Shown here: positions 17,869 through 27,236 of the stretch, in pieces
Layout: each line of letters starts with the position of its first letter
Numbering within the stretch: the first letter of the stretch is position 1
Source: JAKASV01 sp963754845
GTDB lineage: Bacteria; Babelota; Babeliae; Babelales; Vermiphilaceae
DNA: 64,000 bases
Direction of reading: 5' to 3'
Assembly: GCA_963754845.1 (NCBI GenBank)
Contig: CAVWHE010000001.1
Location: 434,001 to 498,000 of the forward strand
The notes under the pieces: generated by a model
Databases searched by the model: none
What the model saw: the letters and a program-made list of their open reading frames with translations, nothing else
What the model was told of the DNA's origin: nothing
Program-made: the position numbers and the translations under genes

Positions 17869-20121
17869 ATGAAAAAATTGCGCGTTGGTGTGTTCATGGG
17901 TGGCAAGTCGATTGAGCACGAGGTTTCGTTCAACTCAGGCCGTACCGTGTGCGATCACCTGAGCACCGCGCGCTATGAGATAGTTCCTGTGTATCAGGTG
18001 CGGACAGGGGAGCTTTATATTTTGCCCTGGCATTTTCTTCATCGGGGTACAACGACCGATTTTGCCGCACGACTTGAGCGTGAAGCACGTTGCATTGTGT
18101 GGGACGAGCTTGCGACACACGTTGATTTTATGTACCTTGCCGTTCACGGTCGCTACGCAGAAGATGGTACGCTTCAAGGAATGCTTGAAGTTTTGGGCAT
18201 ACCGTATCTTGGCTCAAAAATCCTTGCCAGTGCTCTGTGTATGGACAAGTCTGTTCAGAAGGACGTGCTTAGGAGCCATGGAATAGCGGTTGCCCCTGGC
18301 TTTGTCGTTTATCCTCACGAACTTAAGGATCTTGAAGTCAACGGTGGTGCAGAATTTGTCACGCGTGTACGCGAGGCCGAACTTAAAGCCCCCTTTATCG
18401 TCAAACCGAGTGGCGAAGGATCTAGCCTTGGTGTTGAGGTCATCGCCACGTCCGACAGGCTTGTGCCAGCCATCATGAGAGCCGCCACTATAAATGAGAA
18501 TACGATTCAACCGGTCCTCATCGAGGAGAAACTCGTCGGCATGGAGTTTTCATGCATCGTCATAAGCGATGCCGCCAGCCTTCACCTCATTCCTCTGACG
18601 CCGACTGAAATTGCGCACCGCGACGAAAATGCAATCTTTGATTATGAACAAAAATATATGCCCGGCCTTGCCGACGAACACACGCCGGCGCGTTGCAGCG
18701 CTGAAGACCTTGCAAGGATCCAGGACATATGTGTTCGTGTTACTAAGCTCCTGGACATTCAAACAATTTCGCGTGTCGATGGTTTTTTGAAACCCGATGG
18801 AACAGTCGTTATTTTTGAGGCCAATACACTTTCGGGTATGGGACCAGCGAGCCTTCTTTTTAGGCAAGCGGCAGAACTGGGAATGAGTCACACAACACTC
18901 ATCAATCATCTTATTAAGACGCAGCTCTGTGCCTACGGCACCGACGTTGAAGATGCCGATACTCACCACGATGATGACCATGCAGGTTATATTACCATGG
19001 CGACGACCAAAAAAATGCGTGTTGCCGTTCTTTTGGGCGGTGCGACAAGCGAACGAGAAATTTCCCTTGAATCAGGAAGAAACGTTGTCTATAAACTCGT
19101 ACCCGATCGTTACGAAGCCGTTCCCATCTTTGTCGATGACGCCATGAATCTCTTTGCGATAAGCCAGGCTGTTCTTGTACGCAATGCAACGGCAGAAATA
19201 AAGAACCTCGTGAAACCGCAGGACCGTATTTTGTGGTCAGATTTGCCGCGCGTAGCAGACTTCGTGTTCATCGCTCTTCACGGTGGTCTTGGTGAAAATG
19301 GCGCCGTGCAAGGTGCTCTTGAAATGCTCGGCGTACCCTACAATGGATCGTCGGTTTTGGCAAGCGCGCTGTGCATGGACAAGTACAAGGCGAATGAATT
19401 TTTGCGTGCTCGCGGCATTGACGTTCCTGCATCGGTTTTCATAGAAAGAGGCACGTGGCACGCTCATAGAGATGATTGTGTCAGACGCATAACGCAAACG
19501 TGCCGCCTTCCGGCCATTGTCAAGCCCCACGATGATGGATGCTCATTCATGGTTCAAAAAGTTCGCGATGAAGTGGCACTTGTTCATGCCATTGATACTA
19601 TTTTTTCTACCACCAAAACGCATGCCCTTGTCGAAGAGTTTATCGTGGGAACTGAGCTTACCGTGGGCGTTCTTGGCAATGCCGTGCCACGTGCGCTACC
19701 ACCAAGTCAGACCGTTGTGAACGGCGATGTGCTTTCAATAGAGGAAAAATTTCTCCCCGGTGCCGGCGAAAATCAGACACCGGCGCTCATTGCCCCTGAG
19801 GCGCGTGCTTTCGTGCAATCACTTATGGAGAAAGCCTTCAGTGCGCTCGGATGTAAAGGGTACGCGCGCATCGACTGCTTTTACCAAAACTCTCACGAAA
19901 GCCCGACAGGCTCTCAGCGCGTCGTCATCCTCGAAATTAACACGCTGCCGGGACTTACGCCGGCAACCTGTCTCTTTCACCAAGCTTCGGAAGTTGGCAT
20001 GAGACCCATGGACCTCATTACTGCCATCGTTGAACTCGGCCTTGAGCACCACGAGCAGCGTACGCACGCTGTTAGCCTAAGCGGACGAGAGCGCGTAATC
20101 GTATCCACACCGCACCTATGA
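17869..20121 (+). CDS. ddl: tandem D-alanine--D-alanine ligase (two fused Ddl domains)
   Basis: 750 residues from ATG 17869 with AAGGGG upstream. Two complete Ddl units are joined head to tail: 1 to about 366, and from Met377 (MRVAVLLGGATSEREISLES) to the end. Both have the N-terminal GG-x-S-x-E-x-E(V/I)S motif, an HG-EDG/ENG-x-x-QG loop, ATP-grasp strands and the metal-binding EANT/EINT near the end. They differ at the omega-loop residue equivalent to E. coli DdlB Tyr216: Tyr263 (EQKY) in the first half, Phe628 (EEKF) in the second. Phe here is associated with D-Ala-D-lactate ligases, so the halves may differ in acceptor. They make the dipeptide for the peptidoglycan stem, using D-Ala from alr (59.7 kb). 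Confidence 0.9.
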   Translation: MKKLRVGVFMGGKSIEHEVSFNSGRTVCDHLSTARYEIVPVYQVRTGELYILPWHFLHRGTTTDFAARLEREARCIVWDELATHVDFMYLAVHGRYAEDGTLQGMLEVLGIPYLGSKILASALCMDKSVQKDVLRSHGIAVAPGFVVYPHELKDLEVNGGAEFVTRVREAELKAPFIVKPSGEGSSLGVEVIATSDRLVPAIMRAATINENTIQPVLIEEKLVGMEFSCIVISDAASLHLIPLTPTEIAHRDENAIFDYEQKYMPGLADEHTPARCSAEDLARIQDICVRVTKLLDIQTISRVDGFLKPDGTVVIFEANTLSGMGPASLLFRQAAELGMSHTTLINHLIKTQLCAYGTDVEDADTHHDDDHAGYITMATTKKMRVAVLLGGATSEREISLESGRNVVYKLVPDRYEAVPIFVDDAMNLFAISQAVLVRNATAEIKNLVKPQDRILWSDLPRVADFVFIALHGGLGENGAVQGALEMLGVPYNGSSVLASALCMDKYKANEFLRARGIDVPASVFIERGTWHAHRDDCVRRITQTCRLPAIVKPHDDGCSFMVQKVRDEVALVHAIDTIFSTTKTHALVEEFIVGTELTVGVLGNAVPRALPPSQTVVNGDVLSIEEKFLPGAGENQTPALIAPEARAFVQSLMEKAFSALGCKGYARIDCFYQNSHESPTGSQRVVILEINTLPGLTPATCLFHQASEVGMRPMDLITAIVELGLEHHEQRTHAVSLSGRERVIVSTPHL

Positions 20122-20154
20122 CCGACCTTCCGATCTCCCGGTCTTTACGGTTTT

Positions 20155-20183
20155 TTGGTATGGTACTCTGACCATGCTATAAT
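20155..20183 (+). promoter_or_regulatory. strong promoter of adk
   Basis: TTGGTA (20155-20160) and a perfect TATAAT (20178-20183) are separated by 17 bases. The predicted leader before the adk start at 20287 is about 95 bases. Confidence 0.65.
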
Positions 20184-20286
20184 CTCAACTGTCGGGCAGT
20201 TGCAAAAAGTCAACAGGTCCTGATGAAGTGTGGTGGTTGCTTCTAAAAATTTGTCCGTATGAGGCAATGTTGTCGGAGAAGGTGCC

Positions 20287-21102
20287 ATGGTATGTAAGTG
20301 TCGGTGCGCGTGGAAATCGATCACGAGCACCATATTTTTTGTCGTTTTGGGCGTTACGATTGGTCTTTTCCTTGTTCATAGGAAGCAGCCATCGGATGTT
20401 TGCTACGTTGGCAATGACAAACACAAAACTATTTTTTCATTTTTCGGACCTCCCGGATCAGGAAAGGGAACGCTTGCGCAAGAGTGCGTGAATCGTTGCG
20501 GCTTTCGTATGCTTTCGACGGGCAATCTCATCCGTGATCACATAGCTCGCGCAACACCGCTTGGGAAAGAACTTAAAAAATATACCGAAAGCGGCGCCCT
20601 TGTACCTGACGACATCGTTGCAGCCATGGTCAAGGGGTGGCTCGAGCTCAATCTTGGCGGAGAAAAGCCCGTCATTCTTGATGGCTTTCCGCGCACGCAC
20701 GAGCAGGCAAAACTTCTTAATGACATGCTCAAGAAATACTTTCCTGACTATCGCCTACGCATCGTTGTACTTGCCATTTCAGACGACGACGTTGTAAAAA
20801 GGATCTCCAAACGGCTCATGTGCAGCAACAAGGCATGTCAGGCGATTTATAACACCGATCAGTTTGTTCAAGGGCAGGCCCTTGTGTGCACACAGTGCGG
20901 CGCAACCCTCTCAAAACGAGCCGATGACAACGAGGACGTTGTACGAGAACGCCTGCGCGTTTATGCCCAAACAAACACGCCGCTCCGCGATTTTTACATG
21001 CGATCGGGCATACACATCGAGGAGCTCGACGTCACCGGAAAAACTCCCGATGAAGTTTTCAGCGATTTTGTGCGTACCATCGTTCACGGACGCCGTACAT
21101 GA
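20287..21102 (+). CDS. adk: adenylate kinase with an N-terminal membrane anchor
   Basis: Converts ATP + AMP to 2 ADP. 271 residues, about 45-50 longer than usual bacterial Adk. The P-loop GPPGSGKGT begins only at residue 54. Before it is a hydrophobic segment at about 13-32 (TSTIFFVVLGVTIGLFLVH) flanked by Cys/Lys/Arg, like a signal anchor. The kinase core is intact: STGNLIRDHI, DGFPRTHEQA, a Zn-type lid with four Cys (CSNKAC...CTQC), and RADDNEDVVRERL. ATG 20287 has GGAG 8 bases upstream, so the extension seems translated. If inserted N-in, the kinase would face the periplasm. The 3' end overlaps convergent pssA by 44 bases. Confidence 0.88.
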   Translation: MVCKCRCAWKSITSTIFFVVLGVTIGLFLVHRKQPSDVCYVGNDKHKTIFSFFGPPGSGKGTLAQECVNRCGFRMLSTGNLIRDHIARATPLGKELKKYTESGALVPDDIVAAMVKGWLELNLGGEKPVILDGFPRTHEQAKLLNDMLKKYFPDYRLRIVVLAISDDDVVKRISKRLMCSNKACQAIYNTDQFVQGQALVCTQCGATLSKRADDNEDVVRERLRVYAQTNTPLRDFYMRSGIHIEELDVTGKTPDEVFSDFVRTIVHGRRT

Positions 21103-21823
21103 TGCTCACCATGACGTACGTGCACACCACCGAGAGAAGAACGGGCAGTCTGTACACAAGCGCCGCAACTGCGGCTAAAACGCTAAACCCGATCACGGTC
21201 TTTGTGCGTGCATCGTGCCGTACATCGTCCTTGAACGACGGAAACTTAATCGAGCTTGCCATGAGCACGGCAAAAATAATCGAGAGTGCCATGATGATCC
21301 AGGATTCGTGTGCTTGACATGGTGCTGCGGAAAACGGTGGCACGACGCTGAGGACAACGAGGGCAAAAAAGACGGCGGCGACGGGTGTCGGAAGCCCCGT
21401 GAAGAACGTTTTTTGTCGCGTACATATGTTGTTGAAGCGAGCAAGACGGAAGAGCCCCAAGCACAAATAACAGCACACGACAATTTTGCCAATCAAAGGA
21501 GTGCTGGCAAAAAAGGCTCCGTAGAGAATAATCGCCGGTGCCAGACAGAACGAAACAGCGTCGCATAGGGAGTCAAGTTCCATACCAAGCGTATTGCACG
21601 ATCCAAGCGCACGTGCTAGTCGCCCGTCGAGGCTGTCGGAAAATGCGGCAAGCATGATGCAATAAGCTGCCGCACGGTACTGTTCATCCCAAGCATACAT
21701 GACGGCAAAAAGTCCCAAAATTGCGTTGGCGAACGTAAAAATATAAGGAATAAAAAAGAGGCGTCTTCTTCCTCTTTCGCGCAGTTCAAGAAGGCCTGCC
21801 GGTAGTCTTATGTGCATATCCAT
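21059..21823 (-). CDS. pssA: CDP-diacylglycerol--serine O-phosphatidyltransferase
   Basis: An integral membrane enzyme of phosphatidylserine synthesis. 254 residues with about seven hydrophobic segments. The CDP-alcohol phosphotransferase motif D-G-x2-A-R-x8-G-x3-D-x3-D is complete (DGRLAR, then G-MEL-D-SLC-D). It overlaps psd by 16 bases; the two catalyse consecutive steps to phosphatidylethanolamine. Its 3' end overlaps the end of adk. Confidence 0.93.
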   Translation of the reverse strand: MDMHIRLPAGLLELRERGRRRLFFIPYIFTFANAILGLFAVMYAWDEQYRAAAYCIMLAAFSDSLDGRLARALGSCNTLGMELDSLCDAVSFCLAPAIILYGAFFASTPLIGKIVVCCYLCLGLFRLARFNNICTRQKTFFTGLPTPVAAVFFALVVLSVVPPFSAAPCQAHESWIIMALSIIFAVLMASSIKFPSFKDDVRHDARTKTVIGFSVLAAVAALVYRLPVLLSVVCTYVMVSIMYGVRERWYAQNR

Positions 21824-22467
21824 CTCCCGATAACGGTTTGCCCACCGCGGACCCGCTGCCCCTTGGTGACGTGAATTGCAGCGGACGAGGGTAACAAGAT
21901 ATCAACGCGCGACCCAAAAATTATCATACCGTACGGCTCTCCAACGTTCAACACCGCGCCTTCCTTGACCCAGCATCGTATACGACGCGCCACGATGCCT
22001 GCTATTTGTCGCACGACAACGAGGCATTTGTTGTTGCACACGAGCACAAGATCATTGTGTTCGTTGGCAAGCGAACTTTTGGCAACGAAGGCCGGAACAA
22101 AGGCGCCAGGGGTATATGCTATGCGCGCAACGGTTCCGGAACATGGAACGCGGTTGATATGAACATCAAAAACAGATAAAAAAATAGAAATCTTGAAGGG
22201 ATAGTCGCCAGAAGCATTGCCGTTGTCGCACGATACATCAACGATACGACCATCGGCAGGACTCACTATGAGCGACGTATCGGCGACGGCCTCAGGGCAC
22301 GTGCGCTCAGGATTGCGGAAGAAGTACAAGCAAAAAACAAGTACCCCGAGGGCACCGTATAAAAGTGGCTTGCACACCACGAAACCGATCGCGCACGCAG
22401 CAATCAAAAAGATAGCGATTGAACGTCCTTCTCTCAGGAGCAGGTTGCGTTGCACATGCCGGATCAT
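21808..22467 (-). CDS. psd: phosphatidylserine decarboxylase (short form)
   Basis: Makes phosphatidylethanolamine from the PssA product. Two N-terminal membrane segments are followed by SPADGRIVDV, the FDVHINRVPCSGTV stretch, and the self-cleavage site FGSRVD near the C-terminus, whose Ser becomes the pyruvoyl group. This is the compact form of the family. I chose ATG 22467 (219 residues) because GGTGGAGG lies about 10 bases upstream; a GTG at 22485 is in frame but covers part of that site. tRNA-Arg lies just upstream on the same strand. Confidence 0.9.
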   Translation of the reverse strand: MIRHVQRNLLLREGRSIAIFLIAACAIGFVVCKPLLYGALGVLVFCLYFFRNPERTCPEAVADTSLIVSPADGRIVDVSCDNGNASGDYPFKISIFLSVFDVHINRVPCSGTVARIAYTPGAFVPAFVAKSSLANEHNDLVLVCNNKCLVVVRQIAGIVARRIRCWVKEGAVLNVGEPYGMIIFGSRVDILLPSSAAIHVTKGQRVRGGQTVIGRWICT

Positions 22468-22503
22468 CGCACGTTTGTCCTCCACCTTCGCCGGGTACTA
22501 CAA

Positions 22504-22580
22504 TGGTGCGCCCGACAGGATTTGAACCTGTGGCCTACAGATTAGGAATCTGTCGCTCTATCCACCTGAGCTACGGGCGC
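22504..22580 (-). tRNA. tRNA-Arg (anticodon CCT)
   Basis: On the minus strand a full cloverleaf can be drawn: acceptor GCGCCCG/CGGGCGC, D-arm with AGCTCAGGTGGATAGAGC, anticodon stem ACAGA/TCTGT with loop TTCCTAA, T-arm with GTTCAAATC, and an encoded CCA. It decodes AGG. Confidence 0.95.
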
Positions 22581-22740
22581 ACCTTAAGCAATCTCTCAGA
22601 CAACCTGAAAATCATGGTAGCAGAAATTGCAACAAAATAAAGACGAGATAACCTCTCCTGCATGAGCAAGGCGAACACACCAGACATGTTTGTGAAGGTC
22701 GCCAGTGAATCTTTGTCCTTTTTTTATTGAAACGATTATT

Positions 22741-22801
22741 AACGAGAACTCGATAAGCCTTACGACTATAACTTGATACCAAGGATTATCGAGTTCTCGT
22801 T
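22741..22801. repeat. perfect 16-bp inverted repeat
   Basis: AACGAGAACTCGATAA at 22741-22756 and its exact complement at 22786-22801, with a 29-base spacer. It lies in the 276-base gap between tRNA-Arg and the MscS gene, which holds no gene. A near copy of one arm (ATTATCGAGTTC-CGTT) recurs at about 28562-28577 beside the Fic repeats, so it may be part of a dispersed element rather than a plain terminator. Confidence 0.7.
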
Positions 22802-22856
22802 GAATACTTAATTTTAGTGCAATTATCCTGACGTGATACGAGACCCGCTGCCGCCA

Positions 22857-25800
22857 TCATTCATCGCGCTGGCGATGTTCCTGAAACTCTTGAACAGCGG
22901 CTTCGGCAGTTGCTGGCAGGAATGTCCCCGTCGTTTGCAGCGCAGCGATCGTGATGCCATTTTTTCGCAACGACGCGGCAATAGCAAGGCGCATATCGCT
23001 TGCAATGTCCCACATGTCGAGCGTGTAGCTCGAGCTCAAAAAGCCGCGAATTTGGAAAACAAAGCCATACGTGCCAAAGCGATAGAGACGCACGACGGGC
23101 GCCGGGCTTTTAAGTACGTAATGACTTGAAGCCAGAACCTCAAGAAGAAGCGCGCGCACTCTTACCGGATCCTCGCGATAATCAACGGTGAGGAAAATGT
23201 CGTCAAATGCTATAAAGCCGCGCCCGTAGTTCCAGTTGGCAAAAGATTTATTGAGAACCTGAGAATTGGGGACGAAAATAGTCGCGCTGTTGCGCCGGCG
23301 CAGAATGACCGCGCGCGGCGTGATGCGTCGCACGATGCCGCGTACGTCTTCATCAAAACGAACATAATCACCGATTTTGACGGGTCTTTGTATGAGGATG
23401 ATAAAGTACGAAATAAAGTCATACGCCGGATCTTTGATGACCCAACCGACACCGAGCATGAGCGCGGCCATGAGATACCATGCCTGCCCGCCAAGACCGA
23501 CAGCCTGCACGGCAAGAATGATGGCAATGACGATGATGCAGTAACGCGTAAGACTCGAAACCGCGTTCTGCACGCCATGTTCTACAAGGAGGACATCGAA
23601 AATCCGATGAAGGACGAATCTGTCGAAGACAAAGGCAAAAAACATGCCGCCGAGAATGAAAGCCACAAGGTACACGAGCGAAAAAATGGAAATGGGATGC
23701 TCGCTGCCTTCCATAAAAATCGGCGATCCAAGCCAGCTACGAATATCGTCCCATGTGTTTATCTTAACGAGGGCCGGCGGCCAGTGCCATACTTTCGCGC
23801 CCATAATAACGGCTGCGGCAAGAAAGATGACAAGGATCGCAACAACAAAAACGCCGTACCATGTTTTTGCGTACGAAAATCGCTCCCTCACGGCCTCGTC
23901 CTTGGTCGAAAAGAAGAACGATGCGAGCGCCTGTTTGATAAAATTATGAGCAAGAATGAGAATCTGAGCACAAACGACCGTCATGACGGCACGAAGTACG
24001 ATACGTAAAATGTAGCGACCGAATCCGACGTAAGGGTTGCTCAAAATTATGAGTGTGACAACGGCCAAAAGAATAATGTTGTAGTACGTGTCGACACGTT
24101 TATAGACCCACTCTCCCAGCGACGATTGAGGAGGGATTATGTGAAGGATTTGCTCTTTGCTGAGGAGCAATATGAGCGCAAGTTGCACGATGATGACGTT
24201 GGCGGCAAGAAGTATCGTCGGCAATTCCGATTTGAGGTAGTTGACAGTAACAAAGGCCTCACGGAATAAAAATATAATCGTCGTGGCATAAAGAAGGACG
24301 ACAAAAATGAGCGCGAAACGTTCTTGAAAATCGGCGCTCAAGAGCGCGTAGCCATGCTGCACATTGAATTTTTTCAAAAAGACAACAAAGAGACGCGAAA
24401 GGACGATAAAAAGGGGTATTGAAAGGAGGTAAAAGATGACGTAGGTGTAGGGATCGGGAATGGCATAGATCTGCCCTACGATATACACGATGAGCCAAGG
24501 AATAATAACGGTTTTATAGTGAACAAAAAAGCCGGCAACGACGGCGAAGATGAGACTGACCGTTTTAAGGCCGCGACTGTTGCGTCCGATGCGCACAAAC
24601 TCACGCGCCAAGCGCGGAAGAAAGGCGATGATTACAAGAAGGGCGGCGATGAGGGCGAGAACACGCGCGAAAAAAACGAGCCACGCAAGGCGCGTATCAA
24701 ACACCGAAGTGATGGTCGCCCACAGGGCGCGCGGACTCACGTGTGTTACGTAGGAGGCGACATCGCGAGCAAAGCGCGACACATCGGCACCTATGCTGCG
24801 AATATCTTTGAGCGTTATCGCATACTCCGAACGGTACCACTTTATCTCCTCAAGCTCTTCAACGATGAAGTCAAGCTGGAGAATTTTAGCATTTATCTTC
24901 GCTGAAATTTCGTCATAAACATTGCGCGTCTCTTCCAAAATTTTTATATGGTTTTTTACCGCTGTTTCGGCTGCACGCACGAGCTCTGCAAGATGAGCAT
25001 AAGCGGAAAGATTGCCCTTGAAGAGCGACTCCCTCAGCCTTTTAAGGTCACGCACACGCTCATGAAGCGTCCCGAGAGCCTTTCGCTGAGCCTCGGCAGC
25101 GGCAGCGCACGCTTCGTTCTTGTTCTTGGTGTGCACGCGTGTAGCAACGGCGTCATCGTGCATGACGGCGTACTTTTTTATTTCTGCCGCTATGTCGGCT
25201 TCGGACTTGAATTTACGCGTTGTTATGCGGTAGTACGACTCCTTGATGTCAACCTGAAGGGCCTCTTGCGACAGCTGCTCTTGTTCAAGCGCTTTGCGCG
25301 CTTCAAGAAGATCCTTTTCGCGTTTTGCAAGGAGCGACTGAGCGTTGATGAGCCCAACTTCGAAGAATGCCTGTAGGGAGGCACTATTTTTTATGGGCTG
25401 GCGTGACCACGCGTCAAGATCGTGCCCGAGCGCCACATCAAGCCTTTTGCTCGCTTCTTGGACACGTGCTTCTTTGGTGTCGTAGTCGTCGATTTCTTTC
25501 TGAAGGGCATCGATGACGGCAAATGATTGTTGCTTGTGTTTGGCCAGATCGTCCTGGGCGACAACAAGGTCAAGCTCAGTAACCCTGATTGACGATTTTT
25601 CCCTGTTGAAAATGTTTTTGAGAATTTCGAGCTTTGCCCGCGAGGTCGTGATGCCCATGGCGATGGCCGCACGTTTGTGTTCTATATCGGCAAGGCGCAT
25701 TTCTTCAAGATGACTTTTATCTTTGTAAAGTTTCTCCTCAAGCGTCGCAAGTTCGCCCCTTTGACGACCGTTCATACCGAAGGGCTCCTGCGAAGTTTCA

Positions 25801-26456
25801 GCAGCAAGCGACCCGGACAATTCGGCACTTTTTTTTCGGTACGCCTCGTTCACGGCAGCGAGAATTCTTTTTCTATTTTCGAGTTCTATGCTCGCACTCT
25901 TTTCTTGCTCGGCAAGCGTTTCAAGCGCGCGCTTGAGATCGATTATTTTCTGGTTAATGCCTTGCAGATAATCAAACGAGCGGCCAGAAATCCCAGCGAT
26001 CCTTTGCTCGCGTTTAAACACCTCGAATGAGGGATCGCCGACATACGCGGCAAGTTCAATGATGCGCTCGTCAATATGGGCGAGCATTTCATCGCGCGCT
26101 TTTTGTTGTTCCTTGAGAATCTGGAACCACTCGTTAAAGACCGACTGAGATTTGATGAGAAAGTCGTTTTCTGGATCGAGTTTGAGGGTATCACGAATAG
26201 CGGCGAGCCGCCTTTCTATGTCGGCCGTTTTTGTCTGAATTTCAGCGTCAAAGGATGCCTTCGCCGCTTCAAGATGCCCACGCTCTTTTTTGAGGGTTAC
26301 GAGCTTCTCCTGGCGCTCTTTAGCGCCAATTTCGAGCACATCGCCAGGTTGCCCTATGCGATTCGTAACGCTCTTGAGAAGCCCATCAGACGATGCATCG
26401 AAGCGCAGCGTCAGCGCCAACAACACAAGGGCTCGGAGAAAAGAAATTTTCTTCAT
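22857..26456 (-). CDS. giant MscS-family mechanosensitive channel (MscK-like)
   Basis: 1199 residues. A signal peptide is followed by a long periplasmic coiled coil (about 40-560, with heptads such as KKERGHLEAAKASFDAE). Then come roughly ten membrane segments (about 600-1000) and a C-terminal MscS domain with the pore helix region (AVGLGGQAWYLMAALMLGVGW) and beta domain (GDYVRFDEDVRGIVRRI). This layout resembles MscK/YjeP-type channels that open under osmotic stress. Its ATG overlaps the stop of the upstream RecO-like gene (ATGA). Confidence 0.9.
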   Translation of the reverse strand: MKKISFLRALVLLALTLRFDASSDGLLKSVTNRIGQPGDVLEIGAKERQEKLVTLKKERGHLEAAKASFDAEIQTKTADIERRLAAIRDTLKLDPENDFLIKSQSVFNEWFQILKEQQKARDEMLAHIDERIIELAAYVGDPSFEVFKREQRIAGISGRSFDYLQGINQKIIDLKRALETLAEQEKSASIELENRKRILAAVNEAYRKKSAELSGSLAAETSQEPFGMNGRQRGELATLEEKLYKDKSHLEEMRLADIEHKRAAIAMGITTSRAKLEILKNIFNREKSSIRVTELDLVVAQDDLAKHKQQSFAVIDALQKEIDDYDTKEARVQEASKRLDVALGHDLDAWSRQPIKNSASLQAFFEVGLINAQSLLAKREKDLLEARKALEQEQLSQEALQVDIKESYYRITTRKFKSEADIAAEIKKYAVMHDDAVATRVHTKNKNEACAAAAEAQRKALGTLHERVRDLKRLRESLFKGNLSAYAHLAELVRAAETAVKNHIKILEETRNVYDEISAKINAKILQLDFIVEELEEIKWYRSEYAITLKDIRSIGADVSRFARDVASYVTHVSPRALWATITSVFDTRLAWLVFFARVLALIAALLVIIAFLPRLAREFVRIGRNSRGLKTVSLIFAVVAGFFVHYKTVIIPWLIVYIVGQIYAIPDPYTYVIFYLLSIPLFIVLSRLFVVFLKKFNVQHGYALLSADFQERFALIFVVLLYATTIIFLFREAFVTVNYLKSELPTILLAANVIIVQLALILLLSKEQILHIIPPQSSLGEWVYKRVDTYYNIILLAVVTLIILSNPYVGFGRYILRIVLRAVMTVVCAQILILAHNFIKQALASFFFSTKDEAVRERFSYAKTWYGVFVVAILVIFLAAAVIMGAKVWHWPPALVKINTWDDIRSWLGSPIFMEGSEHPISIFSLVYLVAFILGGMFFAFVFDRFVLHRIFDVLLVEHGVQNAVSSLTRYCIIVIAIILAVQAVGLGGQAWYLMAALMLGVGWVIKDPAYDFISYFIILIQRPVKIGDYVRFDEDVRGIVRRITPRAVILRRRNSATIFVPNSQVLNKSFANWNYGRGFIAFDDIFLTVDYREDPVRVRALLLEVLASSHYVLKSPAPVVRLYRFGTYGFVFQIRGFLSSSYTLDMWDIASDMRLAIAASLRKNGITIAALQTTGTFLPATAEAAVQEFQEHRQRDE

Positions 26457-27049
26457 AATGCTGCGAAAGAATCCATCATGCGCAACGCCTTGAAACCGTG
26501 GTTGCTAGCGTGATCCCGTACACACGCGCGCAGCCACTCGTCAACCTCGCCCTCTCGGCCAGCGTTGATACCATCGCCATCACCACAGTCCGCGCGCTCC
26601 CCCATAAGTCGACAAAAAAATCCAGCCATGAATTTTTTTTCATGCGGGTAAAGACCAAGAAGCATGCATAGTCTACACAAAAAAACTTTTTTCAGAAAGC
26701 TCGAGTATCGCCGCTCAGCACTCTGCTTCTCGTTGTAAAGTCCCTCCAAATGCTCAAAGACACCGGCGGTCGTACTCCCCTCCGGCATGCATTCGTGGCA
26801 AACGCCGAGGGCGATGTGAGACACGACGAGATCGTCCAACGTCTCGATGCACGGATTTTTCACAGGCTCGACATCGCGAAAATGTGTGCGACATTCCCGC
26901 GTGCATCGTGTGTACTCAAGGTAGGAGCCGACGTACAAAGGGCACCCACGAGTCCTTCCGGCAACAACGCCATGATGGCTATCCAAAAGTGTACAAAGAA
27001 ACCCCGGGTAATCCCCGCAGTAGAGCACAATAGCTCGGTCACGCTCCAT
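26453..27049 (-). CDS. RecO-like protein (tentative)
   Basis: 198 residues. The start MERDRAIVLYCGDYPGFLCTL resembles the N-terminal OB-fold of RecO (DRAIVL...). The middle (VFEHLEGLYNE...YSSFLKKVF, then a Cys/Leu helix and LGLYPHE) resembles the helical part of RecO. Many Cys residues are present, but I see no standard zinc ribbon. RecO loads RecA at gaps. No good Shine-Dalgarno is visible at ATG 27049. Overlap with the MscS gene suggests co-translation. Confidence 0.45.
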   Translation of the reverse strand: MERDRAIVLYCGDYPGFLCTLLDSHHGVVAGRTRGCPLYVGSYLEYTRCTRECRTHFRDVEPVKNPCIETLDDLVVSHIALGVCHECMPEGSTTAGVFEHLEGLYNEKQSAERRYSSFLKKVFLCRLCMLLGLYPHEKKFMAGFFCRLMGERADCGDGDGINAGREGEVDEWLRACVRDHASNHGFKALRMMDSFAAL

Positions 27050-27159
27050 AATCGATCGTCAACTTTTGTATAGCGATAAAAAAACAGACGCACAGCCCTC
27101 AGCTCTTTAAGAGTAATCTATGCGAGACTTCAGGGCTACAAAAAAATTTCACACGTATC

Positions 27160-27230
27160 GCACCGCTCCACAGAGCCTTCTTACTTCTTAAGTCGCCTCA
27201 TCATGGTGGCGTTCACGTGATCGCTCGAGG
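27160..27230. repeat. 71-bp direct repeat, copy A (distal side of Fic gene)
   Basis: Matches 28592-28662 at 69 of 71 positions by eye. It contains a second copy of the last codons of the upstream membrane-protein gene (LERSRERHHDEAT) and its trailing sequence. Together the copies bracket the Fic gene. Confidence 0.85.
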
Positions 27231-27236
27231 CAGAAC

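Noticed and set aside
23388..24008. 206-codon frame opposite the MscS gene
   Set aside because: Charged, low-complexity shadow of a membrane-protein gene on the other strand.
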